Position numbers and translations under genes: made by a program
Part shown: positions 18,541-26,797 of the stretch, piece by piece
Layout: every line of letters starts with the position of its first letter
How positions within the stretch are numbered: position 1 is the stretch's first letter
NCBI RefSeq assembly: GCF_018613195.1
Contig: NZ_JAGGQQ010000012.1
Span: 62,001 to 126,000, forward strand
DNA length: 64,000 nt
From: Bacillus sp. ISL-45
GTDB lineage: Bacteria > Bacillota > Bacilli > Bacillales > Cytobacillaceae
Direction: 5' to 3'
The notes under the pieces: model-generated
What the model saw: only the letters and a program-made list of their open reading frames with translations
Told to the model about the DNA's origin: nothing
Databases searched by the model: none

Positions 18541-18661
18541 AGGAACCTCCTTAAACTTTTCCTGATGGTAGTTTTGGCCATTTAGTTCGCTGTAGTTTAA
18601 GCCGGCCAAAAGAGGGAATAAAGCTTTACATTGTTTTTTAATTTTTTTTGGGAGGAAGACT

Positions 18662-19936
18662 ATGAAATTAACGACTAAGATTTTGATTGGCCTTGGACTT
18701 GGCGCAATGACCGGGCTGATCCTCAATATTTTCTCACCTGAATTGTTCACTGTTTTAGATAAATTCCTATTTACACCCCTTGGCAAGATATTCATCAATT
18801 TAATCAGTATGCTTGTCGTACCGATTGTCCTGTTTTCAATTATTCTCGGAACCGCTGGGTTAGGTGACCCCAAGAAACTTGGGAGGATTGGTTTTAAGAC
18901 TGTAAGCTTTTTTTTAGGTACAACAGCGATTGCAATTACAATTGGTCTTGCGCTGGCATTTTTAATCAAGCCTGGCTTGATGGGCCAGTTTGATACCAGT
19001 GGAGCAGAATTCAAGGCTGAAAAGGCCCCTCCGGTAAGCGAAACCTTTTTAAATCTTATTCCAGCGAACCCGTTTGAAGCACTTACTGCTGGCAATATGC
19101 TGCAAATTATCGTGTTTGCGCTATTTATCGGGATTGCTTTAACAGCACTGGGTGACAAAACAAAAGGGATACTAAATCTGGTCGAACAAGGTAATGAGAT
19201 CATGATGTATCTGGTAGGCCTTGTCATGAAGTTTGCTCCTTATGGAACTTTCGGTTTAATTGCTACGGCTATCGGAAGTCAGGGAATCGATGCCATCAAG
19301 GCGATGGGAGTATATATGATCGTCGTTGTTCTGGCTCTCGTTGTCCATGCGATTATTACTTATGGATCTGGTGTCTATTTCATTGGTAAGAAAAATCCAT
19401 TTTGGTTCTTCAAGCAATTCTCCCCGGCGATGGGTGTTGCCTTCGGTACATCGAGCAGTAATGCAACACTTCCGGTTTCAATGGAAACAGCACAGAAGAA
19501 CCTTCGTGTTCCTGAATCTGTCAGCAGCTTTGTGCAGCCTCTTGGAGCGACAATCAACATGGACGGCACAGCAATCATGCAGGGGGTAGCTACCGTCTTC
19601 ATCGCACAGGTATACGGTGCCGACCTTACAATGGCCGAGCTTTTAACGGTTGTCCTGACTGCAGTGCTTGCAAGTATAGGGACGGCAGGTGTTCCAGGTG
19701 TTGGTTTGATCATGCTGGCGATGGTACTCCAATCAGTAGGCCTGCCAGTCGAAGGGATTGGACTAATACTTGGCATCGACCGTCTGCTCGATATGGCTCG
19801 AACGGCTGTCAATATTACTGGCGATGCAGCTTGTGCGGTCATTGTCTCTGAATCTGAGAAAAAGCATGCGTTAAGGCCTGAGAAAAGTAAAGTGAAAAAG
19901 GTGGCGGACGACCGCTCACTTGAATATTTAGATTAA
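18662..19936 (+). CDS. gltT: Glutamate/aspartate:cation symporter (GltT/DctA family)
   Basis: The product, 424 residues, belongs to the dicarboxylate/amino acid:cation symporter family. It takes up glutamate or aspartate with protons or sodium. Visible hallmarks: the serine-rich re-entrant loop FGTSSSNATLPVSME, the substrate/sodium motif NMDGTAIMQG, the second hairpin with STGTAG-like ASIGTAGVPGVG, and DRLLDMARTAVNITGDA in TM8. About eight helices plus two hairpins are expected. The ATG follows TTTTTTTTGGGAGGAAG. The gene is monocistronic with a GC-rich terminator. Glutamate rather than C4-dicarboxylate is inferred from similarity to Bacillus GltT. Confidence 0.9.
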   Translation: MKLTTKILIGLGLGAMTGLILNIFSPELFTVLDKFLFTPLGKIFINLISMLVVPIVLFSIILGTAGLGDPKKLGRIGFKTVSFFLGTTAIAITIGLALAFLIKPGLMGQFDTSGAEFKAEKAPPVSETFLNLIPANPFEALTAGNMLQIIVFALFIGIALTALGDKTKGILNLVEQGNEIMMYLVGLVMKFAPYGTFGLIATAIGSQGIDAIKAMGVYMIVVVLALVVHAIITYGSGVYFIGKKNPFWFFKQFSPAMGVAFGTSSSNATLPVSMETAQKNLRVPESVSSFVQPLGATINMDGTAIMQGVATVFIAQVYGADLTMAELLTVVLTAVLASIGTAGVPGVGLIMLAMVLQSVGLPVEGIGLILGIDRLLDMARTAVNITGDAACAVIVSESEKKHALRPEKSKVKKVADDRSLEYLD

Positions 19937-19943
19937 AGTAGAA

Positions 19944-19974
19944 GAGACCCCGCCGTTGCCGGCGGGGTCTCGTT
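19944..19974 (+). terminator. Terminator between convergent gltT and the kinase gene
   Basis: AGACCCCGCCG and CGGCGGGGTCTCG form a very stable hairpin between the convergent genes; the T tract is short. Confidence 0.75.
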
Positions 19975-19987
19975 GTTCAGGTATATG

Positions 19988-21118
19988 TCAGATTTCGATC
20001 TTTGTCAAAGGCAGCAGCATGATAAAAGACGTTTTGTCAGGTTCTGATGAACAGGCGAGTATGCCTTTATGCTTTTCGATGATTTCCCTGCAGACGAACA
20101 ATCCAAGTCCGGTTCCAAGTGTTTTGGTCGTGACGAATGGCTCAAAGATGGTTTTTAACAAATTGTCGGGTATGATTGGCCCATTATTCGAAATTTCAAT
20201 TTTTATATGGGTATCATTCACGAAATATCCTTTTATTTCAATCTGTGGATCATCACGGTACTGGCTCAATACGTCAATGGCATTGAAGATGATGTTGATG
20301 AGGACCTGCCTGATTTCATCAGCATAGCCGTACAAATCCATATCCTCGGCTATATCCTTGATCACCCGGACATTCGTGTCAAGGATGCTGGGATACAGGA
20401 AATTTAAAACCTCATCAATCATTTTATTCAAAGAGAAATGCGTTTTTTCTTTTCCAATCAGCTCTTTTTTTGATAGCAGCAAGAATTGCGAAATCCGGAA
20501 ATTCAGTTGTTCAAGCTCGCTTGAGATGATATCAAGATACTTCATATCTTGATGTTCAGATCTTAAGAGTTGGATGAAGCCCTGAATAGAAGTCAGCGGA
20601 TTGCGGAATTCATGGATGAAGCTAGACGTCATTTGCCCAAGCAATGTCAGCCTGTCTTTATGTGTTGAATCTATGAACTGGTTCTTTTCCTCGATGATCT
20701 TGTTTTTTTGTTCATTATAATAAGATACAGCGTAATACAAAAAGGTATCGAAACAGTAATTGATCGAGTTGATGGCTTCTTGCATTTCTGTCCATTCCAT
20801 ATTCATTTTATGAAGATGTTTGTATAGAACGGAGCGTCCGGAATTGACATTATAGACAAAATCGCCAATGTTTATGTCAGCACGTACTCGTTCTTCTCCG
20901 ACCATGAAAGCAAGCTCCTGAATATGTTCTTCCAATTCCTCACTTGTCTTGGAAAACACCGAGAGAATGATTGCATACATTCTCTCAGCGTTCCTGCTTA
21001 TTTTCTCTTTATATGGATCATCTTCTGAGACGATGATTTTTTCCGTCCAGTCAGCTATGAGGTTTTCTTTTTCACTAGTCAGGAAGCTAAGCAATCGGTT
21101 ATCCGTAATTGGCAGCAT
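19988..21118 (-). CDS. Sporulation-type histidine kinase with a globin-like N-terminal domain
   Basis: This 376-residue soluble kinase has an N-terminal helical domain of about 140 residues (LLSFLTSEKENLIADW ... INYCFDTFLYYAVSYYNEQ) of the HisK_N type. I recall that type being structurally globin-like in the B. anthracis sporulation kinase BA2291 and its plasmid-encoded sensor decoys. A short linker, a DHp domain with the His in SSFIHEFRNPLTSIQGFIQLL, and a HATPase_c domain (IIFNAIDVL, NNGPIIPD, TLGTGLGLFV) follow. No response regulator is adjacent. Input to the Spo0 phosphorelay is inferred. The ATG stands before LPITDNRLL; the site GGGGGACTTAATGAA lies upstream. Confidence 0.82.
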   Translation of the reverse strand: MLPITDNRLLSFLTSEKENLIADWTEKIIVSEDDPYKEKISRNAERMYAIILSVFSKTSEELEEHIQELAFMVGEERVRADINIGDFVYNVNSGRSVLYKHLHKMNMEWTEMQEAINSINYCFDTFLYYAVSYYNEQKNKIIEEKNQFIDSTHKDRLTLLGQMTSSFIHEFRNPLTSIQGFIQLLRSEHQDMKYLDIISSELEQLNFRISQFLLLSKKELIGKEKTHFSLNKMIDEVLNFLYPSILDTNVRVIKDIAEDMDLYGYADEIRQVLINIIFNAIDVLSQYRDDPQIEIKGYFVNDTHIKIEISNNGPIIPDNLLKTIFEPFVTTKTLGTGLGLFVCREIIEKHKGILACSSEPDKTSFIMLLPLTKIEI

Positions 21119-21380
21119 TTCATTAAGTCCCCCAGTTTTTCATTTCGGTATTAAAGATTCGAGGAAAAATCTTAAATCCCTTTGTCGAATATTAAGAACA
21201 TCCGCTGAATTGCGTCGAATAGCTAAAAACGTGACAAAAGAAGGATTTTTTTAGCAACATTGAAAGAGTTTTGTCTATTGTGTCATCGACATTTATTGAG
21301 AAGTGCAGAGTTTGCTGACAGGTTATACTTGTTATTAAATTGAAGAAGTAGTATATTCATAGTGTAGAAACTAAATAATA

Positions 21381-21531
21381 ACCACAAGGGGAGCTGCGTG
21401 AAGCAGCTGAGAGTGAGCGGCCGAGTTCTTACCCTTTGAACCTGTTAGTTAATACTAGCGAAGGAATGTGGATGCGATAGGAAAGCAATCTTGGGAATCC
21501 TATATCGATCCCCACGATTGCTTTTTTTGTT
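21381..21531 (+). ncRNA. TPP riboswitch (THI element) with terminator
   Basis: Conserved THI-box strings are present: ACCACAAGGGGAGCTGCG, CAGCTGAGAGTGAG, CCCTTTGAACCTG and GCGAAGGAATGTGG. These close the P1 helix with the 5' ACCACA. A terminator follows at 21482-21531 (AAGCAATC pairing with GATTGCTTTTTTT). The RNA senses thiamine pyrophosphate and switches off the downstream thiamine transporter gene. Confidence 0.96.
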
Positions 21532-21592
21532 TCTGAAGCAGAAAAGGCGTGTTAGAAACGGACCTCATTCTGAAAAGAAGGAGGAACAAAAC

Positions 21593-22189
21593 ATGAAACA
21601 AAAACAAACTCTCTTTTTAGTGGAAATAGCCGTATTTTCCGCACTGGCTTATTTGCTTGATTTATTTTCCGGGTTTTTATTTTCAAGAATCTGGCCCCAG
21701 GGCGGGTCAGTGTCGATTGCGATGGTGCCTGTATTCCTGATGGCGTTCCGCTGGGGAATAAAGGGCGGCGCAATAACTGGGCTGCTATTGGGACTCTTGC
21801 AATTCATCCTTGGTTTCTCGCAAATATACCACCCTGTACAGGGATTCATCGATTATTTGGTGGCATTTACTGTGCTGGGAGTTGCCGGTATTTTTGCAAG
21901 GCAGGTCAAGGAGAACATCCAGAGTGGGAATAAGAAAAAGTGGATTGGTTTGATCATCGCTGGTACCTTCATTGGAAGCTTGCTACGCTTTATCGCTCAT
22001 TTCTTTTCGGGCTGGATCTTTTTCGGTGTATGGGCGCCAGAAGGACAGCCAGCGTGGCTTTATTCCATTATCTATAACGGTACTTACATGATCCCGAGCA
22101 TGATTTTAAGTGCAATTATCATTATTCTGGTCATCGGCTATGCACCATCGAGAATGGTTAAGTCGACACCTGTAAGCAATAAAATGTAG
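21593..22189 (+). CDS. thiT: ThiT, thiamine-specific S component of an ECF transporter
   Basis: This 198-residue membrane protein with six helices is the substrate-binding subunit for thiamine. It works with the shared EcfA/EcfA'/EcfT energising module encoded elsewhere. Visible features are LVEIAVFSALAYLLDLFSGF, WPQGGSVSIAMVPVFLMAFRWG, YHPVQGFIDYLVAF and the Trp/Tyr-rich HFFSGWIFFGVWAPEGQPAWLYS that lines the thiamine pocket. ATG 21593 follows AAGAAGGAGGAAC. The TPP riboswitch just upstream confirms the substrate. It is monocistronic. Confidence 0.95.
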   Translation: MKQKQTLFLVEIAVFSALAYLLDLFSGFLFSRIWPQGGSVSIAMVPVFLMAFRWGIKGGAITGLLLGLLQFILGFSQIYHPVQGFIDYLVAFTVLGVAGIFARQVKENIQSGNKKKWIGLIIAGTFIGSLLRFIAHFFSGWIFFGVWAPEGQPAWLYSIIYNGTYMIPSMILSAIIIILVIGYAPSRMVKSTPVSNKM

Positions 22190-22378
22190 TAGATAGGGGA
22201 GCTGAATAGCTCTCCTTTTTTTTATGCGCGTTTTATACATATAAGTGTATGTAATGGGAATGAAGTGATTCTCGGTAAAAGTTTTGTCAATTATATGGAG
22301 TTTGCAATAAATATACGTTGCAAGCTTAATCTTAGTGATTTATGTCACAGTGCAACTCGACTTCAACTGGTTAAATAA

Positions 22379-22397
22379 AGATAATCATTCTCATTTA
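22379..22397 (+). promoter_or_regulatory. Fur box upstream of feoAB
   Basis: AGATAATCATTCTCATTT matches the GATAATNATTATCATT Fur/7-1-7 form with few differences. It lies 60-80 bases before feoA, in the expected promoter zone. Iron-dependent repression of the feo operon is the natural reading. Confidence 0.75.
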
Positions 22398-22457
22398 GAA
22401 AAATGAATCATCAAAGGGTTTCATAATAACTATTAAATCTAAAAAAAGGTGATGGCT

Positions 22458-22682
22458 ATGCTGGGTAAATTAAAGACTGGTGAAAAAGGCCGGATCTTGA
22501 ATATTGCTAGTGCTGACAAATTTGTCAGAAGAAGATTGCTTGATTTGGGAATAGCAGAAGGCTCTGAAGTGTGCGTAAAATGCATACTGCCTTTTGGCGG
22601 CCCAGTGATGGTTGAATCCTGCGGGCAATGCATCGGCATTCGCCGCAAAGAAGCATTAAGGATTGAAGTGGAGCGAGTATGA
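22458..22682 (+). CDS. feoA: FeoA, ferrous iron transport protein A
   Basis: The protein (74 residues) has the SH3-like FeoA fold: LGKLKTGEKGRILNI, the conserved RRRLLDLGIAEGSEV, and a C-terminal PFGGPVMVESCGQCIGIRRKEA. It is a small cytosolic partner of FeoB in ferrous iron uptake. ATG 22458 follows AAAAGGTGATGGC at a proper spacing; nearer GTG and ATG codons overlap that site. Its stop overlaps the feoB start by four bases (ATGA), so translation is coupled. A Fur box lies upstream. Confidence 0.93.
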   Translation: MLGKLKTGEKGRILNIASADKFVRRRLLDLGIAEGSEVCVKCILPFGGPVMVESCGQCIGIRRKEALRIEVERV

Positions 22683-24691
22683 TGAATATTGCACTCATTG
22701 GCAACCCCAACACTGGAAAAACTTCATTGTTTAATAACTTAACAGGTTCCTATGAATATGTCGGGAACTGGAGCGGGGTAACGGTCGAGAAGAAAGTTGG
22801 CCTATTAAAAAATGGCAGGGACCAGCTTATTGACCTTCCTGGGGTGTATACCCTCAATCCACTTTCTAAAGATGAAGGTGTTGTGACGAATTTTTTCCTG
22901 AATGAACCATTCGAAAAACTTCTGAATATCCTGGATGCTTCTCAGTTAAGGCGCAATCTTCACCTTACTATGCAGCTGTTGGAATACGGTGCACCTGTCA
23001 TTATTGGTTTAAACATGCTGGATGTGGCTAAAAACAGGGGGATTCAAATTGATATTGCTAAACTGTCTCAATCATTGGGCGTGGCAGTAGCACCTGTTGT
23101 TGCCAGGTCAGGCAAAGGATGTAATGAACTTGCAGAACTGGTGGCTGGCGGAGTTATCGGCATCGGGAAGTCGAATCTCATTTATTATGGAAAAGCGATT
23201 GAAGCGGGCATCCTGGAGCTTGAGACCAAACTGGCCGGAAAGACGGAACACCCGGTTCGCTGGCTTGCACTTCAGCTGTTTGAAGGCAACCCCTATGTGA
23301 AAAATCACCTGGAAACAATACTTTCACTGGATGAGCTTGACACACTGGTCAACCATGTTTCGGTTTCCGAACAGCGAAATTCGGGCAGTAAACAAGCGCT
23401 TGACCAGATCATCCATCGCAAGCGCAGTGAAGCGATCGATAAAATAGTATCAGAGGCAGCCACCACAATGGAAAATAAAAAGATTCCATTGACAGAGAAG
23501 GTTGATATGATCGTAACGAATAAATTCCTGGGAATCCCGATTTTTCTTGTATTGATGTACATGATGTTCATGCTTACGTTTGACTGGCTTGGCTTCCCGC
23601 TCTCTGATGCCTTGGATTCACTTCTGTCCGGACCAGTAACATCAGGTATCACAGCAGCACTGACTGCAGCGGGTGCTTCCTCATTCATCAAGGACCTGGT
23701 TCTTGATGGGATTGTAGCTGGAGTAGGGGGAGTCCTCGTCTTCGTGCCGCAAATCTTCATTTTGTTCTTCTTCATATCCTTGCTTGAGGATTCAGGTTAT
23801 ATGGCTCGTGTCGCGCTAGTTATGGACCGGTTAATGGAATCAGTCGGCTTGAATGGAAAGGCATTCATCCCAATGATGATCGGATTTGGCTGTAATGTAC
23901 CTGGCATCATGGCAGCAAGGACCATTGAGACACCGAAGGAAAGGCTGATGACCATCCTGCTGACTCCGCTTATGTCATGCTCGGCGCGGCTGCCTGTTTA
24001 CGCCTTGTTTGTCGGAGCGTTTTTTTTAGAACATAAAGCAACTGTAGTTCTGAGTTTGTATGTGTTGGGGGTAGTGATCGCTCTTTTGCTGGCAAAGGTA
24101 TTCTCGAAAACCTTATTGAAGGGTGAAACTTCTGTATTCGTCATCGAGCTTCCCCCATACAGGCTTCCGCAGGCGAGAGCGCTTTGGAGAAGCACATGGG
24201 ATAAGGGGAAAGGATTCGTGAAGAAGGCAGGAACATTTATTTTTGCCGGCTCCGTCCTGATCTGGCTGCTTGCCTACGCTGGCCCGGAAGGCGTGAATGT
24301 AAGCATGGATGATAGCTATTTAGCGGTTCTTGGAGGTATTTTCTCACCGTTATTCGCCCCCATAGGCTTTGGGACATGGCAGGCCAGTGCCTCACTTTTC
24401 ACTGGTTTCCTGGCAAAAGAAGCTATTATTTCGACAATGAACATCATTTACTTTGTACCAGATGAAGCTAGTCTGCAAGGCTTGCTTGCTGCTCATTACA
24501 CACCATTAGCTGCATACAGCTTCATGGCATTCATCCTATTATACGTTCCTTGCCTTGCAACTGTAGCAACCATTTATAAGGAAACTGCTTCCAAACGCTG
24601 GACAGCTTTTTCAATCACTTATGCCCTGGTTATCGCATATGCATTGTCTCTGGTTATTTATCAAGGCGGTAAGTTGTTAGGACTAACCTAA
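22679..24691 (+). CDS. feoB: FeoB, GTP-dependent ferrous iron transporter
   Basis: This 670-residue iron transporter has an N-terminal G domain (G1 GNPNTGKTS, G3 DLPGVYTL, G4 NMLD), a helical spacer, then about eight membrane helices. The Gate motifs GFGCNVPGIMAARTIE and the second Cys region PLMSCSARLPVYALF are visible. It imports ferrous iron across the cytoplasmic membrane. The length is typical for the family. It overlaps feoA by four bases and is followed, after a 21-base gap, by the small Cys-rich partner. Control by Fur is expected. Confidence 0.95.
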   Translation: MMNIALIGNPNTGKTSLFNNLTGSYEYVGNWSGVTVEKKVGLLKNGRDQLIDLPGVYTLNPLSKDEGVVTNFFLNEPFEKLLNILDASQLRRNLHLTMQLLEYGAPVIIGLNMLDVAKNRGIQIDIAKLSQSLGVAVAPVVARSGKGCNELAELVAGGVIGIGKSNLIYYGKAIEAGILELETKLAGKTEHPVRWLALQLFEGNPYVKNHLETILSLDELDTLVNHVSVSEQRNSGSKQALDQIIHRKRSEAIDKIVSEAATTMENKKIPLTEKVDMIVTNKFLGIPIFLVLMYMMFMLTFDWLGFPLSDALDSLLSGPVTSGITAALTAAGASSFIKDLVLDGIVAGVGGVLVFVPQIFILFFFISLLEDSGYMARVALVMDRLMESVGLNGKAFIPMMIGFGCNVPGIMAARTIETPKERLMTILLTPLMSCSARLPVYALFVGAFFLEHKATVVLSLYVLGVVIALLLAKVFSKTLLKGETSVFVIELPPYRLPQARALWRSTWDKGKGFVKKAGTFIFAGSVLIWLLAYAGPEGVNVSMDDSYLAVLGGIFSPLFAPIGFGTWQASASLFTGFLAKEAIISTMNIIYFVPDEASLQGLLAAHYTPLAAYSFMAFILLYVPCLATVATIYKETASKRWTAFSITYALVIAYALSLVIYQGGKLLGLT

Positions 24692-24712
24692 GCCTTGAAG
24701 GAGGAAGGATCT

Positions 24713-24877
24713 ATGATCGCAAACATTTTGATAGGCGGAGCCATATTCGGGTATGCCGGCTGGGCCTTCTGCCGATTCATCAAGAAATCAAAGGAAGGAA
24801 AATGTGCTGCCTGCTCCATCCAAAGCTCATGCTCAACCAACTGCAGTAGTATCAGCCGGGAAAAACAAGCAAAATAA
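24713..24877 (+). CDS. FeoB-associated Cys-rich membrane protein
   Basis: A 54-residue protein with one N-terminal membrane helix (MIANILIGGAIFGYAGWAF) and a cytoplasmic Cys cluster, CAACSIQSSCSTNC. This fits the FeoB-associated Cys-rich family (FeoC-like) found after feoB in Firmicutes. Its exact role is not known; a stabilising or redox role for FeoB is proposed for the group. ATG 24713 follows GAAGGAGGAAGG. It is the last gene of the feo operon, ended by a strong terminator. Confidence 0.88.
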   Translation: MIANILIGGAIFGYAGWAFCRFIKKSKEGKCAACSIQSSCSTNCSSISREKQAK

Positions 24878-24881
24878 AAAA

Positions 24882-24918
24882 AAGGAATGCAGTCCTCTGC
24901 ATTCCTTTTTTTTTCGAA
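24882..24918 (+). terminator. feo operon terminator (bidirectional)
   Basis: AAAAAGGAATGCAG and CTGCATTCCTTTTTTTTT form a stem flanked by A and T runs. Confidence 0.88.
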
Positions 24919-25063
24919 GAGCATGCAGTACGACATATTGAAAGCATAGGTATTGAACATGCACTATAAAAGCAATGAGCATGGCACCAATAATATAAGG
25001 GGGAAGAAAACGCGGCGGACCAAAAACAACATTGAGTTTAAAGGCAATCATATTAAAATTTAA

Positions 25064-25236
25064 TGCTCTTTTCTCAAACTTTGTTGTTATTGACTACAAA
25101 TAGGATTGAATGTTTATTCGGAAAGTTTACTCTATTGTGAGAAAAGAGCATGCAAACTTAATACCGTCCTGCAAAATGGCTCACATTACATTATAATCGG
25201 CTTGGGATTTTAACAACAATCTTTACGAAAACAGCC
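25064..25236 (-). mobile_element. MITE copy D, inverted, with a perfect 8-bp target duplication
   Basis: This is the same element as at 1689, 1908 and 3317 but inverted: it starts GCTCTTTTCTCAAACTTTG and ends CAATCTTTACGAAAACAGCC. AAATTTAA lies directly on both sides (25056-25063 and 25237-25244), a perfect target duplication. The outermost G of one end has changed to T. It sits between the feo terminator and the XRE gene. The preceding 145 bases (24919-25063) show nothing I can call with confidence. Confidence 0.87.
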
Positions 25237-25290
25237 AAATTTAAAGTGCAAAACTTGCGGTAAATAAAAAGTATTTTTAATTCTAACTAA

Positions 25291-25312
25291 TTTGGTGTAA
25301 AATTACACCAAA
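25291..25312 (+). promoter_or_regulatory. Palindromic operator before the XRE regulator
   Basis: TTTGGTGTAA and TTACACCAAA are a perfect 10-bp inverted repeat around AA, 23 bases before the start codon. An autoregulatory site for the encoded HTH protein is the likely reading. Confidence 0.65.
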
Positions 25313-25335
25313 AGCATTTCAAAGGAATGAAGCGG

Positions 25336-25800
25336 ATGACTAGGGATGAAATTATTAGCAGGGTATCGGAAAAAGTAAGGGTGCTGCGGGCAGAAGTTGG
25401 TTACACACAGGATAAAATGGCTGATATCATTGGAATCTCCAAGAAGACACTTGTCCAGATTGAAAAGGGCAGGGCTCAGGCCGGCTGGTCGACAGTCGTG
25501 GCCATAGCTGCCCTGTTCAGGGAAACAGAGACCATCCAGTTTTTGTTCGGCAATGAACCACTAGAGGTACTTGAAACCATCGCACATGAAGGTACAGACT
25601 ATCGAAAAGAAAAAACATTGGGCGGCAAAGTCTGGTGGCGTGAAGTTTCAAGAGTTGGCGGATTTGTGATGCAGCAGAACATCCTTAGCCAGCATTACAG
25701 GATTCTGGATCAAGATGATTTCAGGATATTCAGCAGCTTTGAAGAAAAGGAGACAATGGAGCGGTTAGAAGAAATTGCAGCTGAAGCATTGAAGGGATAA
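25336..25800 (+). CDS. XRE-family HTH transcriptional regulator
   Basis: The protein (154 residues) begins with an XRE helix-turn-helix (SEKVRVLRAEVGYTQDKMADIIGISKKTLVQIEKGR, about 9-45). A region of about 100 residues without a known fold follows, with TLGGKVWWREVSRVGGFVMQQNILSQHYRILD. The second part is unusual for simple repressors and may bind a ligand. ATG 25336 follows AAAGGAATGAAGCGG; the ATG nine bases earlier would abut the site. A strong palindrome upstream suggests autoregulation. The regulated genes are not evident: the neighbour downstream is a universal stress gene on the other strand. Confidence 0.8.
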   Translation: MTRDEIISRVSEKVRVLRAEVGYTQDKMADIIGISKKTLVQIEKGRAQAGWSTVVAIAALFRETETIQFLFGNEPLEVLETIAHEGTDYRKEKTLGGKVWWREVSRVGGFVMQQNILSQHYRILDQDDFRIFSSFEEKETMERLEEIAAEALKG

Positions 25801-25816
25801 AGCAAGAAATTGATGA

Positions 25817-25858
25817 AAAAAGCAGCCGGGTAATGGCTTAAACCCGGCTGCTTTTGAT
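25817..25858. terminator. Bidirectional terminator between the XRE and usp genes
   Basis: AAAAGCAGCCGGGT and ACCCGGCTGCTTTT form a long stem flanked by A and T runs between convergent genes. Confidence 0.88.
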
Positions 25859-25859
25859 T

Positions 25860-26378
25860 TTATTTAGCGATTAGTACATGGCAGTGAGCGTTATTGGCAA
25901 CCTTTTGGCTTACTCCACCAAGAAGCTTGCGCTTGATGCCTTCTTTTCCAGACTGGCCAATGATGATCAAATCAGCCTTTACATCTTTAGCATACTCCAC
26001 AATACTCTCGGATGGACTTCCTTCAAGGATGGAGTATTCAGTGTCGATGTGTAGCGCATCAAGTTCAGCTCTTGCGTTATTAAAGGCTTGTTCAGAGCTG
26101 TGGGTTATGATTGAGTGCTCTGATTTATCAAGTGCACCTTGCTCCATAGCCAGTGGAGGGACCTGGATCCCATCTGCCGGGAAGTTATTGATTGGCAGAT
26201 GCTCAATGGGGCGCTCAGTCGTTTCAACCAGTTCGCTTTTAATTTCCTCTTCATAAACATGGCCTACATACAATTTGACCCCATCTTTTTCATTAGTGAA
26301 CTCCTTAGCCAGTTGCAAGGCTTTCTTGCTGCCTTCAGAATCATCGTAAGCGAGCACCACTTTTTTTATTTCAGCCAT
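25860..26378 (-). CDS. UspA-family universal stress protein
   Basis: This 172-residue protein has a single Usp domain: N-terminal VLAYDDSEGSKKALQLAKEF, and the C-terminal ATP-binding signature DLIIIGQSGKEGIKRKLLGG then VSQKVANNAHCHVLIAK. It contains a longer than usual loop (about 40-100). The ATP site G-2x-G-9x-G(S/T) appears partly altered (GQSGKEGIKRKLLGGVS). ATG 26378 follows TTGGAGGTTGATCT. Usp proteins support survival of starvation and stress; the ligand state is not predictable. It is monocistronic. Confidence 0.88.
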   Translation of the reverse strand: MAEIKKVVLAYDDSEGSKKALQLAKEFTNEKDGVKLYVGHVYEEEIKSELVETTERPIEHLPINNFPADGIQVPPLAMEQGALDKSEHSIITHSSEQAFNNARAELDALHIDTEYSILEGSPSESIVEYAKDVKADLIIIGQSGKEGIKRKLLGGVSQKVANNAHCHVLIAK

Positions 26379-26537
26379 ATAGATCAACCTCCAAGATTAG
26401 TACTTCTTATAGTTCATTACCCATTTTTAAAATAGAACTAACCGACCTAATAATTTCCATATACCCTCAAAAAACTTCAAATAGTGGCGAACCTTGTTGT
26501 ATAGCTTTTCAAATTACTGGGGTAGGGAGTGTCCGGT

Positions 26538-26723
26538 ATGATATCTCATTCTCAAAAGCCAATTCATCCGACAATACGGAAATGCATGCAGCACCTGGAT
26601 GTCATTCAAGCAGATGATAAAACCAAGCAAATCGTCTATATGTATATGGAAACACTTCTCCGTGAAAGTAATATGGCAGCTGCCTGCGAGCAGGCACCCA
26701 TAGAATCACAGATTCATAATTAA
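26538..26723 (+). CDS. Small protein of unknown function
   Basis: The product is 61 residues, with PIHPTIRKCMQHLDVIQADD and KQIVYMYMETLLRES. It is helical and soluble, with two Cys and no membrane segment. I do not recognise it. ATG 26538 follows GGTAGGGAGTG at a usable spacing; a GTG nine bases upstream is also possible. The gene is followed within 30 bases by a strong terminator, supporting a real transcript. It stands alone beside a long repeat array. Confidence 0.55.
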   Translation: MISHSQKPIHPTIRKCMQHLDVIQADDKTKQIVYMYMETLLRESNMAAACEQAPIESQIHN

Positions 26724-26750
26724 TAAGAACAGTTGAAGCTTATTTTAAGA

Positions 26751-26790
26751 AACTACCGCAGATTTTCGGACAATCTTGCGGTATTTTTTT
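26751..26790 (+). terminator. Terminator of the small gene
   Basis: TACCGCAAGATTG-type arms (ACCGCAGATT and AATCTTGCGGT) form a hairpin with a TTTTTTT run. The loop contains TTCGGACAA, the half-site that recurs in the array that follows. Confidence 0.75.
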
Positions 26791-26797
26791 GTTGTTT

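Noticed and set aside
18541-19227. N-terminal extension of the GNAT gene to 415 residues
   Set aside because: The extra part is antisense to gltT. A strong AAGGAGG site stands before the ATG at 18540, and the shorter protein has the usual GNAT length.
24833-25051. Minus-strand 72-codon hydrophobic frame downstream of feoB
   Set aside because: It has no ribosome binding site, crosses the feo terminator and continues antisense into the Cys-rich gene. It may be a remnant gene cut off by MITE D, but I cannot support this.
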